Shown here piece by piece: positions 35,875 through 43,620 of a DNA stretch of 64,000 nt. This stretch comes from Flavobacterium sp. MedPE-SWcel (GTDB lineage: Bacteria; Bacteroidota; Bacteroidia; Flavobacteriales; Flavobacteriaceae): NCBI GenBank assembly GCA_001874325.1, contig MPCW01000001.1:62001-126000 (forward strand), given 5' to 3'. Every line of letters begins with the position of its first letter. Position 1 is the first letter of the stretch. Made by a program: the position numbers and the translations under genes. Under the pieces are notes generated by a model. The model did not search any database and had not been told where the DNA came from. It saw nothing but the letters and a program-made list of their open reading frames with translations.

Positions 35875-36729
35875 ATGTCTAAAAAGAAAAAAGCACCATT
35901 AAAAGTTCCTAAATCAATTCTTGCTACTGCAAAAGTATTAGAAATAACTTCTAATAAATTAGCTGCAAAATTTGCTATGAAACTTTTTATAACTCCTATG
36001 AAATTTAAACTTCCTAGAAAGGAAATGAATATGGAGCTACAGAGTGAACAAGAGTATCTAGATATAGAATCGTTAGATAAAAAAATAAGAGTATACCATT
36101 ATGGCACAAGCGATAAAAAAGTATTACTAGTACATGGATGGAGTGGACGCGGAACTCAACTATGGGCGATTGCAGAAGAACTTATAAAAAATGGTTACAG
36201 TACTGTTAGTTTTGACGCTCCTGCACATGGAAAATCTAGTGGAAAAACTAGTAATATGCTGGAATTTATTGCTTCTATACAGGAATTAAATAAAAAATAT
36301 GGTCCATTTGAATATGCTATTGGCCATTCGTTAGGAGCCATGTCTGTACTAAATAGTATAAAGCAAGGTTTAACAGTAAAAAAAGCTATTATTATAGGTA
36401 GCGGAGATAAAATTGAAGACATTCTATCTGACTTTATAAGTAAACTAGGCATGAATATTGCAACCCGTAAAAAAATGATTGCACTATTCGAGAATAAATT
36501 CGATGCTAAAATCAATGACTATTCTGCTTATGTAGCTGCTAAAGAAGTACATATTCCAGTACTTGTAATACATGATAAAGATGATAAAGATGTACCTGCT
36601 ACCGCATCGCAGCATATACATGAACATCTTGAGAAATCTGAATTAATGATTACTGAAGGACTAGGACATCGAAAAATTCTAGGTAATGGTGAGGTCATTA
36701 AAAGAACAATTCAATTTATAACACAATGA
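35875..36729 (+). CDS. Alpha/beta hydrolase
   Basis: A 284-aa serine hydrolase of the alpha/beta fold. The oxyanion segment LLVHGWSGRG, the DAPAHGKS loop, the nucleophile elbow GHSLGA (Ser in GxSxG), an Asp in the VIHDKDDKDVP strand, and the catalytic His in GLGHRKIL are readable. No signal peptide, so cytoplasmic. The stop overlaps the start of the first msrB gene (ATGA), so they are translationally coupled. Substrate unknown; an esterase or lipase-like role is possible. The pairing with MsrB could be incidental. Confidence 0.87.
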   Translation: MSKKKKAPLKVPKSILATAKVLEITSNKLAAKFAMKLFITPMKFKLPRKEMNMELQSEQEYLDIESLDKKIRVYHYGTSDKKVLLVHGWSGRGTQLWAIAEELIKNGYSTVSFDAPAHGKSSGKTSNMLEFIASIQELNKKYGPFEYAIGHSLGAMSVLNSIKQGLTVKKAIIIGSGDKIEDILSDFISKLGMNIATRKKMIALFENKFDAKINDYSAYVAAKEVHIPVLVIHDKDDKDVPATASQHIHEHLEKSELMITEGLGHRKILGNGEVIKRTIQFITQ

Positions 36730-37247
36730 GAAAGATAACAATGTTAATAGTACTCCTTTCGCTAACGGCATGTCAGGGTCAGGTAAACAAAAAAGCAGTA
36801 AGAAACGAAACTACAAATACAGAAAATCAGGAACTGATAGATAGTAAGTATAAAGTAGCAAAAACTGATGCCCAATGGCGTGAAGAGTTAACTGCTGAGC
36901 AGTATTATGTTTTAAGGAACAAAGGTACTGAACGACCTCATACTGGTGAATATGATAAGTTTTTTGAAGAAGGTGTATATGTTTGTGCGGCTTGTAACCA
37001 TCCACTATTCAAATCTGATGCAAAATTTGACTCTCACTGCGGGTGGCCATCATTTGACCAAGCAATAGAAGGTTCTGTTATACATGAGCATGATAGTAGT
37101 CATGGCATGAACCGTACTGAAGTATTATGCTCTAGCTGCGGAGGTCACCTAGGCCATGTTTTTGACGATGGACCAAAAGAAACTACTGGTAACCGTTTTT
37201 GTACAAACTCTGTATCTATAAAATTTATACCTGCAAAAAAGAAATAG
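36726..37247 (+). CDS. msrB: Peptide-methionine (R)-S-oxide reductase, lipoprotein form
   Basis: A 173-aa MsrB with an N-terminal lipoprotein signal (lipobox LTAC, Cys16), so it repairs oxidised methionines outside the cytoplasm. Zinc cysteines C87, C90, C135 and C138 and the catalytic Cys159 in RFCTNS are present. GCGWPSF-type Cys105 may be the resolving residue. It overlaps the upstream hydrolase gene by 4 bp and is 4 bp ahead of a second, cytoplasmic msrB. It would need electrons from an envelope thioredoxin-like partner, which is not nearby. Confidence 0.93.
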   Translation: MRKITMLIVLLSLTACQGQVNKKAVRNETTNTENQELIDSKYKVAKTDAQWREELTAEQYYVLRNKGTERPHTGEYDKFFEEGVYVCAACNHPLFKSDAKFDSHCGWPSFDQAIEGSVIHEHDSSHGMNRTEVLCSSCGGHLGHVFDDGPKETTGNRFCTNSVSIKFIPAKKK

Positions 37248-37251
37248 CCTT

Positions 37252-37644
37252 ATGAAAGATTATAATATTAAAAAAACAGAGGCTGAATGGAAAGAACTAT
37301 TGGGCGCTGAACGTTATAAAATATTACGTGAAAAGGGTACTGAATATCCTAACTCTGGAGAATATAACTTACATTTTGAAAAAGGTACTTATGCTTGTGG
37401 TGCTTGCCAAGAACCTCTTTTTGCGAGTGATTCAAAATTTGAATCAGGTTGTGGATGGCCATCATTTGATGATTCATTACCTGGAAAGGTTGAATATATT
37501 AAAGATACCAGCTTTGGTATGATACGTACAGAGATATTATGTGCCAATTGTGGTAGCCATCTGGGTCATATATTTGATGACGGACCTACTGATACTGGAC
37601 AACGTTATTGCGTTAACTCCCTGTCCGTCAACTTTAAAAAATAG
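37252..37644 (+). CDS. msrB: Peptide-methionine (R)-S-oxide reductase, cytoplasmic form
   Basis: A 130-aa MsrB without signal peptide. Zinc ligands C49, C52, C97 and C100, Cys67 in GCGWPSF and catalytic Cys120 in RYCVNS are visible. Reduces methionine-R-sulfoxide in cytoplasmic proteins with thioredoxin. It follows the secreted paralogue by 4 bp; the pair is a tandem duplicate specialised by location. Ends in a terminator. Confidence 0.94.
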   Translation: MKDYNIKKTEAEWKELLGAERYKILREKGTEYPNSGEYNLHFEKGTYACGACQEPLFASDSKFESGCGWPSFDDSLPGKVEYIKDTSFGMIRTEILCANCGSHLGHIFDDGPTDTGQRYCVNSLSVNFKK

Positions 37645-37649
37645 ACTTT

Positions 37650-37689
37650 AAAAATAGTTAGATACAATAGTGTTCTAGCTATTTTTTTT
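37650..37689 (+). terminator. Terminator of the msrB operon
   Basis: 13-bp stem (37650-37662 with 37674-37686, one G-T wobble), 11-base loop, followed by a run of T. Confidence 0.75.
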
Positions 37690-37819
37690 GTACCTTTTAT
37701 TGCTGTTTTGCACTACAAATATTTTTATTTACAAGCCGTATAATACTCATAGTATGAAATTTACTACTATACAAAATATTTATATGTACAATTCACATTA
37801 ATGATTATATGAATATAAT

Positions 37820-38497
37820 ATGTACGACGAATTAAAGTACTGGTACTTGCGTGACCATAAATTATTCCGCACACTAAGCTTTAGACAAATAAAACAACTG
37901 TGTATTATTACTGGTTTTAAAAAAGTAAAAAAGCACGAAATACTTTATTTTTCTGATTCAGATGTACCCAGAATATACCTTCTAAAAAAAGGATCAATTA
38001 AAATTGTCGAAATTGATGAAGATGGTAATGAGAGTATTAAAGATATTATACAAAAAGGCGATCTTTTTGGAGAAATAACACTTGATACTGAATTTTCATC
38101 TAACGAATATGCAAAAGCACTTACTAACGAGGTGGTTATTTGTAGTTTTTTAATGTCTGATTTTGAAAACCTAATATTAAAAAACCCAGACTTAGCACTC
38201 TCATATACAAAGTTTGTAGGGCTTAAAATGAAGCGTTTTAAAAACAAATATTCAAATCTTGTTTTTAAAGATGCTAAAAATAGACTTATTACATTTTTAA
38301 AAGAATGGACAGAAAAAGAAGGTACTATAGACAATAACAAAGTTGTACTAGAAAATTACCTTACTCAAAACGATATTGCCCAGATAATATGTACATCCCG
38401 ACAAACAGCGACTCAGTTATTAAATGACATGGAAGAAAAGGGACTATTACAGTACAGTCGAAAAGAAATTGTTATTACTGATATTACAAAATTATAG
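37820..38497 (+). CDS. Crp/Fnr-family transcription factor
   Basis: A 225-aa regulator with an N-terminal cyclic-nucleotide-binding-type beta-roll (~20-130, RIYLLKKGSIKI, GDLFGEI). The C-terminal winged helix-turn-helix contains LTQNDIAQIICTSRQTATQLLNDMEEKGLL, a classic Crp recognition region. No Fe-S cysteine cluster. It precedes the YHS-to-LysE-like run by 80 bp and is a candidate regulator of it. Effector unknown. Confidence 0.9.
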   Translation: MYDELKYWYLRDHKLFRTLSFRQIKQLCIITGFKKVKKHEILYFSDSDVPRIYLLKKGSIKIVEIDEDGNESIKDIIQKGDLFGEITLDTEFSSNEYAKALTNEVVICSFLMSDFENLILKNPDLALSYTKFVGLKMKRFKNKYSNLVFKDAKNRLITFLKEWTEKEGTIDNNKVVLENYLTQNDIAQIICTSRQTATQLLNDMEEKGLLQYSRKEIVITDITKL

Positions 38498-38548
38498 AAT
38501 TTTGATCCAAATGTAAAGCAGCCGACAATTTACTATTTCGTTATCAAT

Positions 38549-38556
38549 TAAGTTTG
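38549..38556 (+). promoter_or_regulatory. -7 box of the YHS operon
   Basis: TAAGTTTG, 22 bp before the ATG, with a TTT at 38529-38531 (17-bp spacer) as a weak -33. Confidence 0.5.
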
Positions 38557-38577
38557 TATTAGAAAATTTATACGATT

Positions 38578-39033
38578 ATGAAAAAACAAATTGTAATTAC
38601 CGCTTTACTACTTTTTATTAGCATTGGTGCTTTTGCTCAAAAAACAGACCATCGTAACTTAGATAAAAAAGTTGCTATAGAAGGATATGACCCTGTAGCC
38701 TATTTTAAAGATGGAGAAGCTGTTGAAGGCAAAAAGAAAAACGCCTTAAACTACAAAGGTGCTATTTATTATTTCTCTACTCAAGCAAATAAAGCCTCAT
38801 TTAAAAGTAACCCTTCTAAATATGAACCTCAATACGGAGGATGGTGTGCTTATGCAATGGGAGATTCAGGTGAGAAAGTAGAAGTTGATCCTGAAACTTT
38901 TAAAATTATTGATGGAAAACTGTACTTATTCTATAATAGGTTCTTCAATAATACTTTAAAAAGCTGGAATAAAAATCAAACAGCACTAAAAAACAAAGCA
39001 AATAATAACTGGAAAAAAATAATATCATTATGA
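38578..39033 (+). CDS. Secreted YHS-domain protein
   Basis: A 151-aa exported protein (signal peptide 1-20, ending GAFAQ). The YHS-type core is GYDPVAYFKDGEAVEG, then YYFSTQANKASFKSNPSKYEPQYGGWCAYAM. YHS domains often bind copper or other metals, and relatives sit with respiratory and metal-handling proteins. First gene of a six-gene run; it overlaps the DoxX gene by 4 bp. Function of this secreted form is not established. Confidence 0.85.
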   Translation: MKKQIVITALLLFISIGAFAQKTDHRNLDKKVAIEGYDPVAYFKDGEAVEGKKKNALNYKGAIYYFSTQANKASFKSNPSKYEPQYGGWCAYAMGDSGEKVEVDPETFKIIDGKLYLFYNRFFNNTLKSWNKNQTALKNKANNNWKKIISL

Positions 39034-39407
39034 AAAATCTAACAATTTGGGTATTACGACTTGTTCCTGCGATAATATTATTGCAAACCCTATTTTTTAA
39101 ATTCACAGGAGCCGAAGAATCCGTTTACATCTTTACAACTCTAGGTGCAGAACCTTATGGTAGAATTGGTAGTGGTGTCATGGAGCTTATTGCAGCAATA
39201 TTATTATTAATCCCTTCAAAAAGTCATTGGGGAGCATTTTTAGGTGCAGGAGTTATGAGTGGTGCTATCGCATCTCACCTTTTTATACTAGGCATAGATG
39301 TTAAAGATGACGGAGGTACATTATTTGCATTAGCAATAATAACTTTCATCTTTTGTAGTATAATAATAGTAAAAAACAAGAATAAATTTTTTAACTTACT
39401 CAAGTAA
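39030..39407 (+). CDS. DoxX-family membrane protein
   Basis: A 125-aa four-helix inner-membrane protein: LRLVPAIILLQTLFFKFTGAEES, GVMELIAAILLLIPS, GAFLGAGVMSGAIASHLFILG and a last helix near 105-120. The pattern (helix with FKF, then G-x-x-E/ELIA) is that of DoxX/DoxD-like quinone-associated subunits. Starts within the end of the YHS gene, and the DinB gene follows by 11 bp. A link to respiration or thiol oxidation is known for some family members only. Confidence 0.8.
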   Translation: MKNLTIWVLRLVPAIILLQTLFFKFTGAEESVYIFTTLGAEPYGRIGSGVMELIAAILLLIPSKSHWGAFLGAGVMSGAIASHLFILGIDVKDDGGTLFALAIITFIFCSIIIVKNKNKFFNLLK

Positions 39408-39418
39408 AACAATATAAT

Positions 39419-39907
39419 ATGCTTTTTTCTTCTGTAAAGAACAACCTTGATGAACTACTTGTACTACTACAAGGTCTATCAGATAACGAATTTTGTAAAC
39501 CAGTAGATGCTTTAGGTAAATCTACAATTGGGCAACATGTAAGACACATTTTAGAAATGTATTCTTGCCTTACAAAAAATTACGATTGTGCTATTATTAA
39601 TTATGATAATAGAGAACGTAATAAATTAATTGAAAATAATATAACTCATGCCACAGAAGAAATAGCATTACTAAAGGAAAGTCTTGAAAAAGAAGACAAA
39701 GAATTAGTTTTAGAGCATACCATAGATGGTAAAACAATAGCTACTAAAAGTAACTATAATAGAGAACTATTATATAACCTAGAGCACTCTATACATCATC
39801 AAGCCTTAATAAAGGTTGCATTACATGAATTTGGAAATGTTTTTGTTGATGAAAACTTTGGTGTAGCCGCATCTACAATTCAATACAGAAAGATATGTGC
39901 ACAGTAA
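39419..39907 (+). CDS. DinB-superfamily protein
   Basis: A 162-aa four-helix bundle with the metal-ligand pattern: GQHVRHIL in the second helix and LEHSIHHQALIK in the fourth. It resembles a group often found with NRDE proteins in Bacteroidota genomes, as I recall. Its last 13 bases overlap the start of the NRDE gene. Reaction unknown; several DinB relatives are thiol transferases. Distinct from the other DinB-like gene at 18.9 kb. Confidence 0.82.
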   Translation: MLFSSVKNNLDELLVLLQGLSDNEFCKPVDALGKSTIGQHVRHILEMYSCLTKNYDCAIINYDNRERNKLIENNITHATEEIALLKESLEKEDKELVLEHTIDGKTIATKSNYNRELLYNLEHSIHHQALIKVALHEFGNVFVDENFGVAASTIQYRKICAQ

Positions 39908-40605
39908 GTTTTGTAAATGCAGGAGGTAAAATAATTATAACTTCAAATAGAGACGAAAAAATATCACGAGAAGCTGCTATTCCTCCGCAAGCCTATATGG
40001 TAAATAATCGTAAAGTTATATTCCCGCGTGATCCAAAGGCAGGAGGTACATGGTTTGCCATTAAAGAAGATAATACCACAGCTGTATTGTTAAACGGCGC
40101 AGAAGAGTCACACACTCCTACTCCACCCTACTCAAAAAGTAGAGGGATAATATTGCTAGACATAATAGGTAGTGAAAAACCTATTGAATACTGGAATACG
40201 ATTGAGTTTAATAATATTGAACCCTTTACAATAGTATTATATAGTAACGAAAGGTTATATCAACTACGTTGGGATAGTAATAACAAAAGCCAGAAGGAAC
40301 TAGATAGCTCACAAAATCATATCTGGGCATCTGCCACTTTATATTCAAAAGAAATTCAAGTAAAGAGAAAAGAACTCTTTTTTGATTTTTTGAATACAAA
40401 AATATTACCTGTTAATGATAATATCCTAGAGTTTCATCAATTTACCGAATCGGAAGATATTGAAAACGGATTAGTTATTAATCGAAATGGTGTTCTAAAA
40501 ACAGTAAGTATAACCCAATTTGTGCACCACAAAAACAAAGTAAACTTATATTACAAAGACTTAATGTCTGGATCAGAAAAAACAAAAACGGTAGTAACTA
40601 TATGA
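39895..40605 (+). CDS. NRDE (TANGO2-like) protein
   Basis: A 236-aa protein opening MCTVSF, with the NRDE motif in ITSNRDEK, then FPRDPKAGGTWFAI and a later RGIILLDI. These are the diagnostic segments of the NRDE/TANGO2 family. Cys2 at the extreme N terminus fits proposals that the family has an N-terminal-nucleophile-hydrolase-like fold. Human TANGO2 deficiency causes metabolic crises and its role (haem or lipid handling) is debated. The start lies inside the DinB gene, 13 bp before its end, and the stop overlaps the ATP-grasp gene by 4 bp. Confidence 0.87.
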   Translation: MCTVSFVNAGGKIIITSNRDEKISREAAIPPQAYMVNNRKVIFPRDPKAGGTWFAIKEDNTTAVLLNGAEESHTPTPPYSKSRGIILLDIIGSEKPIEYWNTIEFNNIEPFTIVLYSNERLYQLRWDSNNKSQKELDSSQNHIWASATLYSKEIQVKRKELFFDFLNTKILPVNDNILEFHQFTESEDIENGLVINRNGVLKTVSITQFVHHKNKVNLYYKDLMSGSEKTKTVVTI

Positions 40606-41639
40606 TAAGGTCTTTTTTTTACAAAATAACACATTGGGAATATTGGCCATACCAAGTTATATACATACCCATTTATTTTCAATGGTTATACTACTCAATA
40701 CGAAGCGGTAGTTTATTTTTCTTTAATGCTTCAAACCCCTCATTTAAAAATGGAGGATTCTATATGGAATCAAAAAAAGAAATTTACGACTTGATTCCTC
40801 AAGAATATTATCCAAAAACTATTTTAATAAAAGAGAATAGCGATATAAATAGTATTAAAGTTGAAATGAACCAAAATCAACTTTCATACCCATTAATAGC
40901 TAAACCAGATATAGGCCTAAGAGGAAATGCTGTTAAGAAAATACATGATGAACAAGAGTTAAGGGAATATATCCAAAAATCTGATTTTGATTATCTATTA
41001 CAAAATTTTATACCATATAAAAATGAAGTAGGTATTTTTTATGTACGCTTTCCAAATGAAAAAAATGGAAAAATAACAGGAATCGTAAAAAAAGAGTTCT
41101 TAGCAATTACAGGTAATGGTACATCTACAATAATAGAATTGTTAAATGAAAACCCTCGTTATAAACTCCAAATAAAAACATTAAAAGCAGAATATGGCGA
41201 CAAACTTCTTGAAGTACCGAAAAAAGGAGAAGAGTTAAATCTAGTACCCTATGGTAATCATGCTAGAGGGGCAAAGTTTATTGATGCCAGTAATTTAAAA
41301 ACAGAAAAACTAGAAACTATTATCGATACTATGTGTAAAAACATATCAGGATTCTATTTTGGAAGAATAGATCTTATGTATAATAATTTTAGTGAATTAG
41401 AAAGTGGTGAAAATTATAGCATTGTAGAAGTAAATGGTGCTGCTAGTGAACCAACACATATTTATGACCCTAAGCATTCAATATTTTTTGCATGGAAAGA
41501 AATAGCTAGACATATACATTATATGCATCAAATAAGTTTACAAAACAAAAAAAGAGGCAGTACGTATCTTGACTTTAAAGAAGGAATGTCACAGTACAAA
41601 CTACAAATGCTTCAAAACAATAAAATAACAAACTTTTAG
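40602..41639 (+). CDS. ATP-grasp ligase of unknown product
   Basis: A 345-aa protein. The first ~45 residues look membrane-leaning and aromatic (YWPYQVIYIPIYFQWLYY). The ATP-grasp fold follows: YPLIAKPDIGLRGNAV (ATP-binding Lys and glycine-rich loop), NEVGIFYVRF, and the metal site FGRIDLMYN followed by IVEVNGAASEP (Asp and Glu-x-Asn). Such enzymes join a carboxylate to an amine through acyl phosphate, as in D-Ala-D-Ala ligase or RimK. Substrates are unknown. It overlaps the NRDE gene by 4 bp and is 3 bp before a LysE-like exporter. Confidence 0.78.
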   Translation: MIRSFFYKITHWEYWPYQVIYIPIYFQWLYYSIRSGSLFFFNASNPSFKNGGFYMESKKEIYDLIPQEYYPKTILIKENSDINSIKVEMNQNQLSYPLIAKPDIGLRGNAVKKIHDEQELREYIQKSDFDYLLQNFIPYKNEVGIFYVRFPNEKNGKITGIVKKEFLAITGNGTSTIIELLNENPRYKLQIKTLKAEYGDKLLEVPKKGEELNLVPYGNHARGAKFIDASNLKTEKLETIIDTMCKNISGFYFGRIDLMYNNFSELESGENYSIVEVNGAASEPTHIYDPKHSIFFAWKEIARHIHYMHQISLQNKKRGSTYLDFKEGMSQYKLQMLQNNKITNF

Positions 41640-41642
41640 TAA

Positions 41643-42278
41643 ATGAGTACATTCAAGAATGTAATAGTTGGTTTTGCCATAAGCTTTATCGGCTCATTGC
41701 CCTTAGGATATCTCAATATAATAGGATATACCATACATGAAAAGTATGGTATATCTAGTTTAATACAATTCTTACTTGGAATAATTACAGTTGAATTCTT
41801 TGTAATTTATTTCACTTTGGTTTTTGCAGAAAAAATAGCATCTAATAAGAAGTTATTAAAAAGGATAGAGCAATTTTCAATACTATTCTTTTTAATACTA
41901 ACAATACTAGCAACTATTCAAATACTAAGCGTAGAAAACAATCATACAGCAACCTACATAAACCATAATTTCTTTTTGAATGGAATACTCCTAAATTGTA
42001 TAAACCTAATGCAAATCCCATTCTGGACAGGCTGGAGTATATATCTAGTCAGTAATAAATATATTAATGTAAAAAAATACAATAAGATATCTTACCTTAT
42101 TGCAACGCTTATAGGAACATTAGCTGGTATGACAACATTTATAATGATACTAGCTAAACTAGCTGAAAAAATAAGCTTCTTTAAAAATATCATTAATTAT
42201 ATCTTTTTAATAACCTTTCTTACCCTATTCTTAATACAAGCCATTAAATACTATAAGAAACATCTAAAAAGTATTTAA
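41643..42278 (+). CDS. LysE-like membrane transporter
   Basis: A 211-aa protein with about six transmembrane helices. The N-terminal GFAISFIGSLPLGYLNIIGYTI resembles the LysE/RhtB amino-acid exporter signature (G-x-x-x-S-x-x-P-G), though with some divergence. LysE members export amino acids or small derivatives. It is the last gene of the run, 3 bp after the ATP-grasp gene, and is followed by a terminator. The likely cargo is the ATP-grasp product, which is inference. Confidence 0.65.
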   Translation: MSTFKNVIVGFAISFIGSLPLGYLNIIGYTIHEKYGISSLIQFLLGIITVEFFVIYFTLVFAEKIASNKKLLKRIEQFSILFFLILTILATIQILSVENNHTATYINHNFFLNGILLNCINLMQIPFWTGWSIYLVSNKYINVKKYNKISYLIATLIGTLAGMTTFIMILAKLAEKISFFKNIINYIFLITFLTLFLIQAIKYYKKHLKSI

Positions 42279-42327
42279 GTATACTATCATGGAAAAGTAA
42301 TCAAGAACAATGAGCTTTTCAACACAC

Positions 42328-42357
42328 AAAAAGCGCCTCGATGGGTGCTTTTATTTT
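42328..42357 (+). terminator. Terminator of the YHS-LysE-like run
   Basis: 9-bp stem AAAAGCGCC/GGTGCTTTT (one G-T wobble), 6-base loop, then ATTTT. Confidence 0.7.
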
Positions 42358-42384
42358 ATGTATCAAAAAGATTTTATTGGTGTA

Positions 42385-43620
42385 TCAATCGAACCGTAGT
42401 GCTTTTACGGGGGATATTTTGGTTATTACGTAGGATGGTATTAGTAATAATGAGAGACAGACTAGTATTGTTCCTACATTTATAAGTAGTATGGAAGGGA
42501 TATCTATGGATACTGGGGCTACGGTTACATAATAGTTCTCGGGCGGTAGGGTTATTATACCAAAGTATTTTTGGAGTAAAATCAACCCTAGGCTTATACC
42601 ATTACCCCATAGTAGTCCTTTTATTATTAGATAGGCAGCATTATATAAGAAAATCTTACGCACACTCCAGTTATTTGCTCCTAATGATTTTAGTATTCCT
42701 ATCATTTGGGTACGCTCTAATATTAATACTAGTAATGCTACTATCATATTAATAGTACCTACCACTATCATTATGACTATGATTAGTATTATATTAAAAT
42801 CAAATAATTTAAGCCATTCGAAAATACTATAATACTTATCTTCTATTGTACGACTATCTAATGTTGATGATATGGCTGAATAGACTTCATCTCCTTTTTG
42901 TTCCAATTGATCAAAATCATCAATAAACACTTCAAAAGATCCTACCTCTCCATTTCTCCATTTATTGATTCGTTGTATATGACGAATATCCCCTATCACG
43001 TAGGTAGCATCAAACTCTTGAAAACCTGAATTAAAAACTCCAACAATTTCAAACACCCTCATATTAGGCATGCTGTTGACTTTTTGCTTCATAAAAAAGG
43101 TATTAAACTTATCTCCTACCTTTAATTTCAACCTATTAGCTAAGTACTGTGAAAGAACAATTTCATTGTTTAGCTTATCTTTTAAATTAGGAATTCTACC
43201 CGAAACAATATATTCTTGAATATTATCCCACTTATACTCCTCTCCTACTCCTTTAAAGACAACTCCCTCTACAGATTCTTCAGTACGAATGATACCTGCC
43301 TTTGAGGCTACAGCCTGCACATGACTTATACCTGATACTGATTTAAATTCTGGATAAAAGTCTTGCTCTATGTCGAGTGGTGACACACTTACCTCTGATA
43401 AATTATCATCATAATTTGATATGATAATGTGCCCGTTAAAAGCTGATACTTTTTCGCGTATTTTATCTTGTAACCCAACACCCGTTGCCACAGCAATCAT
43501 CATCATAACAATACCGATAGCTATAGCTATTATAGCTATTTTTATAATTGGTGCGGATATACTACTTTTATGGTTCTTGGCGGTAACCAACCTTCGAGCA
43601 ATGAAATATTCTAAATTCAA
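42385..43620 (-). CDS. LolC/LolE-type ABC permease (FtsX superfamily)
   Basis: A 411-aa inner-membrane protein. After a first helix (~25-50), a large periplasmic MacB-type domain (~60-260) is followed by three helices with FtsX wording, including the segment RTQMIGILKSLGANNWSVR. LolC/LolE release outer-membrane lipoproteins to LolA with the ATPase LolD, which is not adjacent. The start is TTG at 43618-43620; the N terminus MNLEYFIARRLV suits this family. The first codons abut the divergent NamZ-like gene, and the -7 box lies inside that gene. Confidence 0.85.
   Translation of the reverse strand: MNLEYFIARRLVTAKNHKSSISAPIIKIAIIAIAIGIVMMMIAVATGVGLQDKIREKVSAFNGHIIISNYDDNLSEVSVSPLDIEQDFYPEFKSVSGISHVQAVASKAGIIRTEESVEGVVFKGVGEEYKWDNIQEYIVSGRIPNLKDKLNNEIVLSQYLANRLKLKVGDKFNTFFMKQKVNSMPNMRVFEIVGVFNSGFQEFDATYVIGDIRHIQRINKWRNGEVGSFEVFIDDFDQLEQKGDEVYSAISSTLDSRTIEDKYYSIFEWLKLFDFNIILIIVIMIVVGTINMIVALLVLILERTQMIGILKSLGANNWSVRKIFLYNAAYLIIKGLLWGNGISLGLILLQKYFGIITLPPENYYVTVAPVSIDIPSILLINVGTILVCLSLLLIPSYVITKISPVKALRFD

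Noticed and set aside
37945..38340. 131-aa open frame on the minus strand
   Set aside because: Antisense to a clear Crp/Fnr gene and without recognisable motifs.
43421..43600. N-terminal extension of the NamZ-like gene
   Set aside because: This part is antisense to the permease's conserved first helix, and a lipoprotein signal begins properly at the later ATGs.
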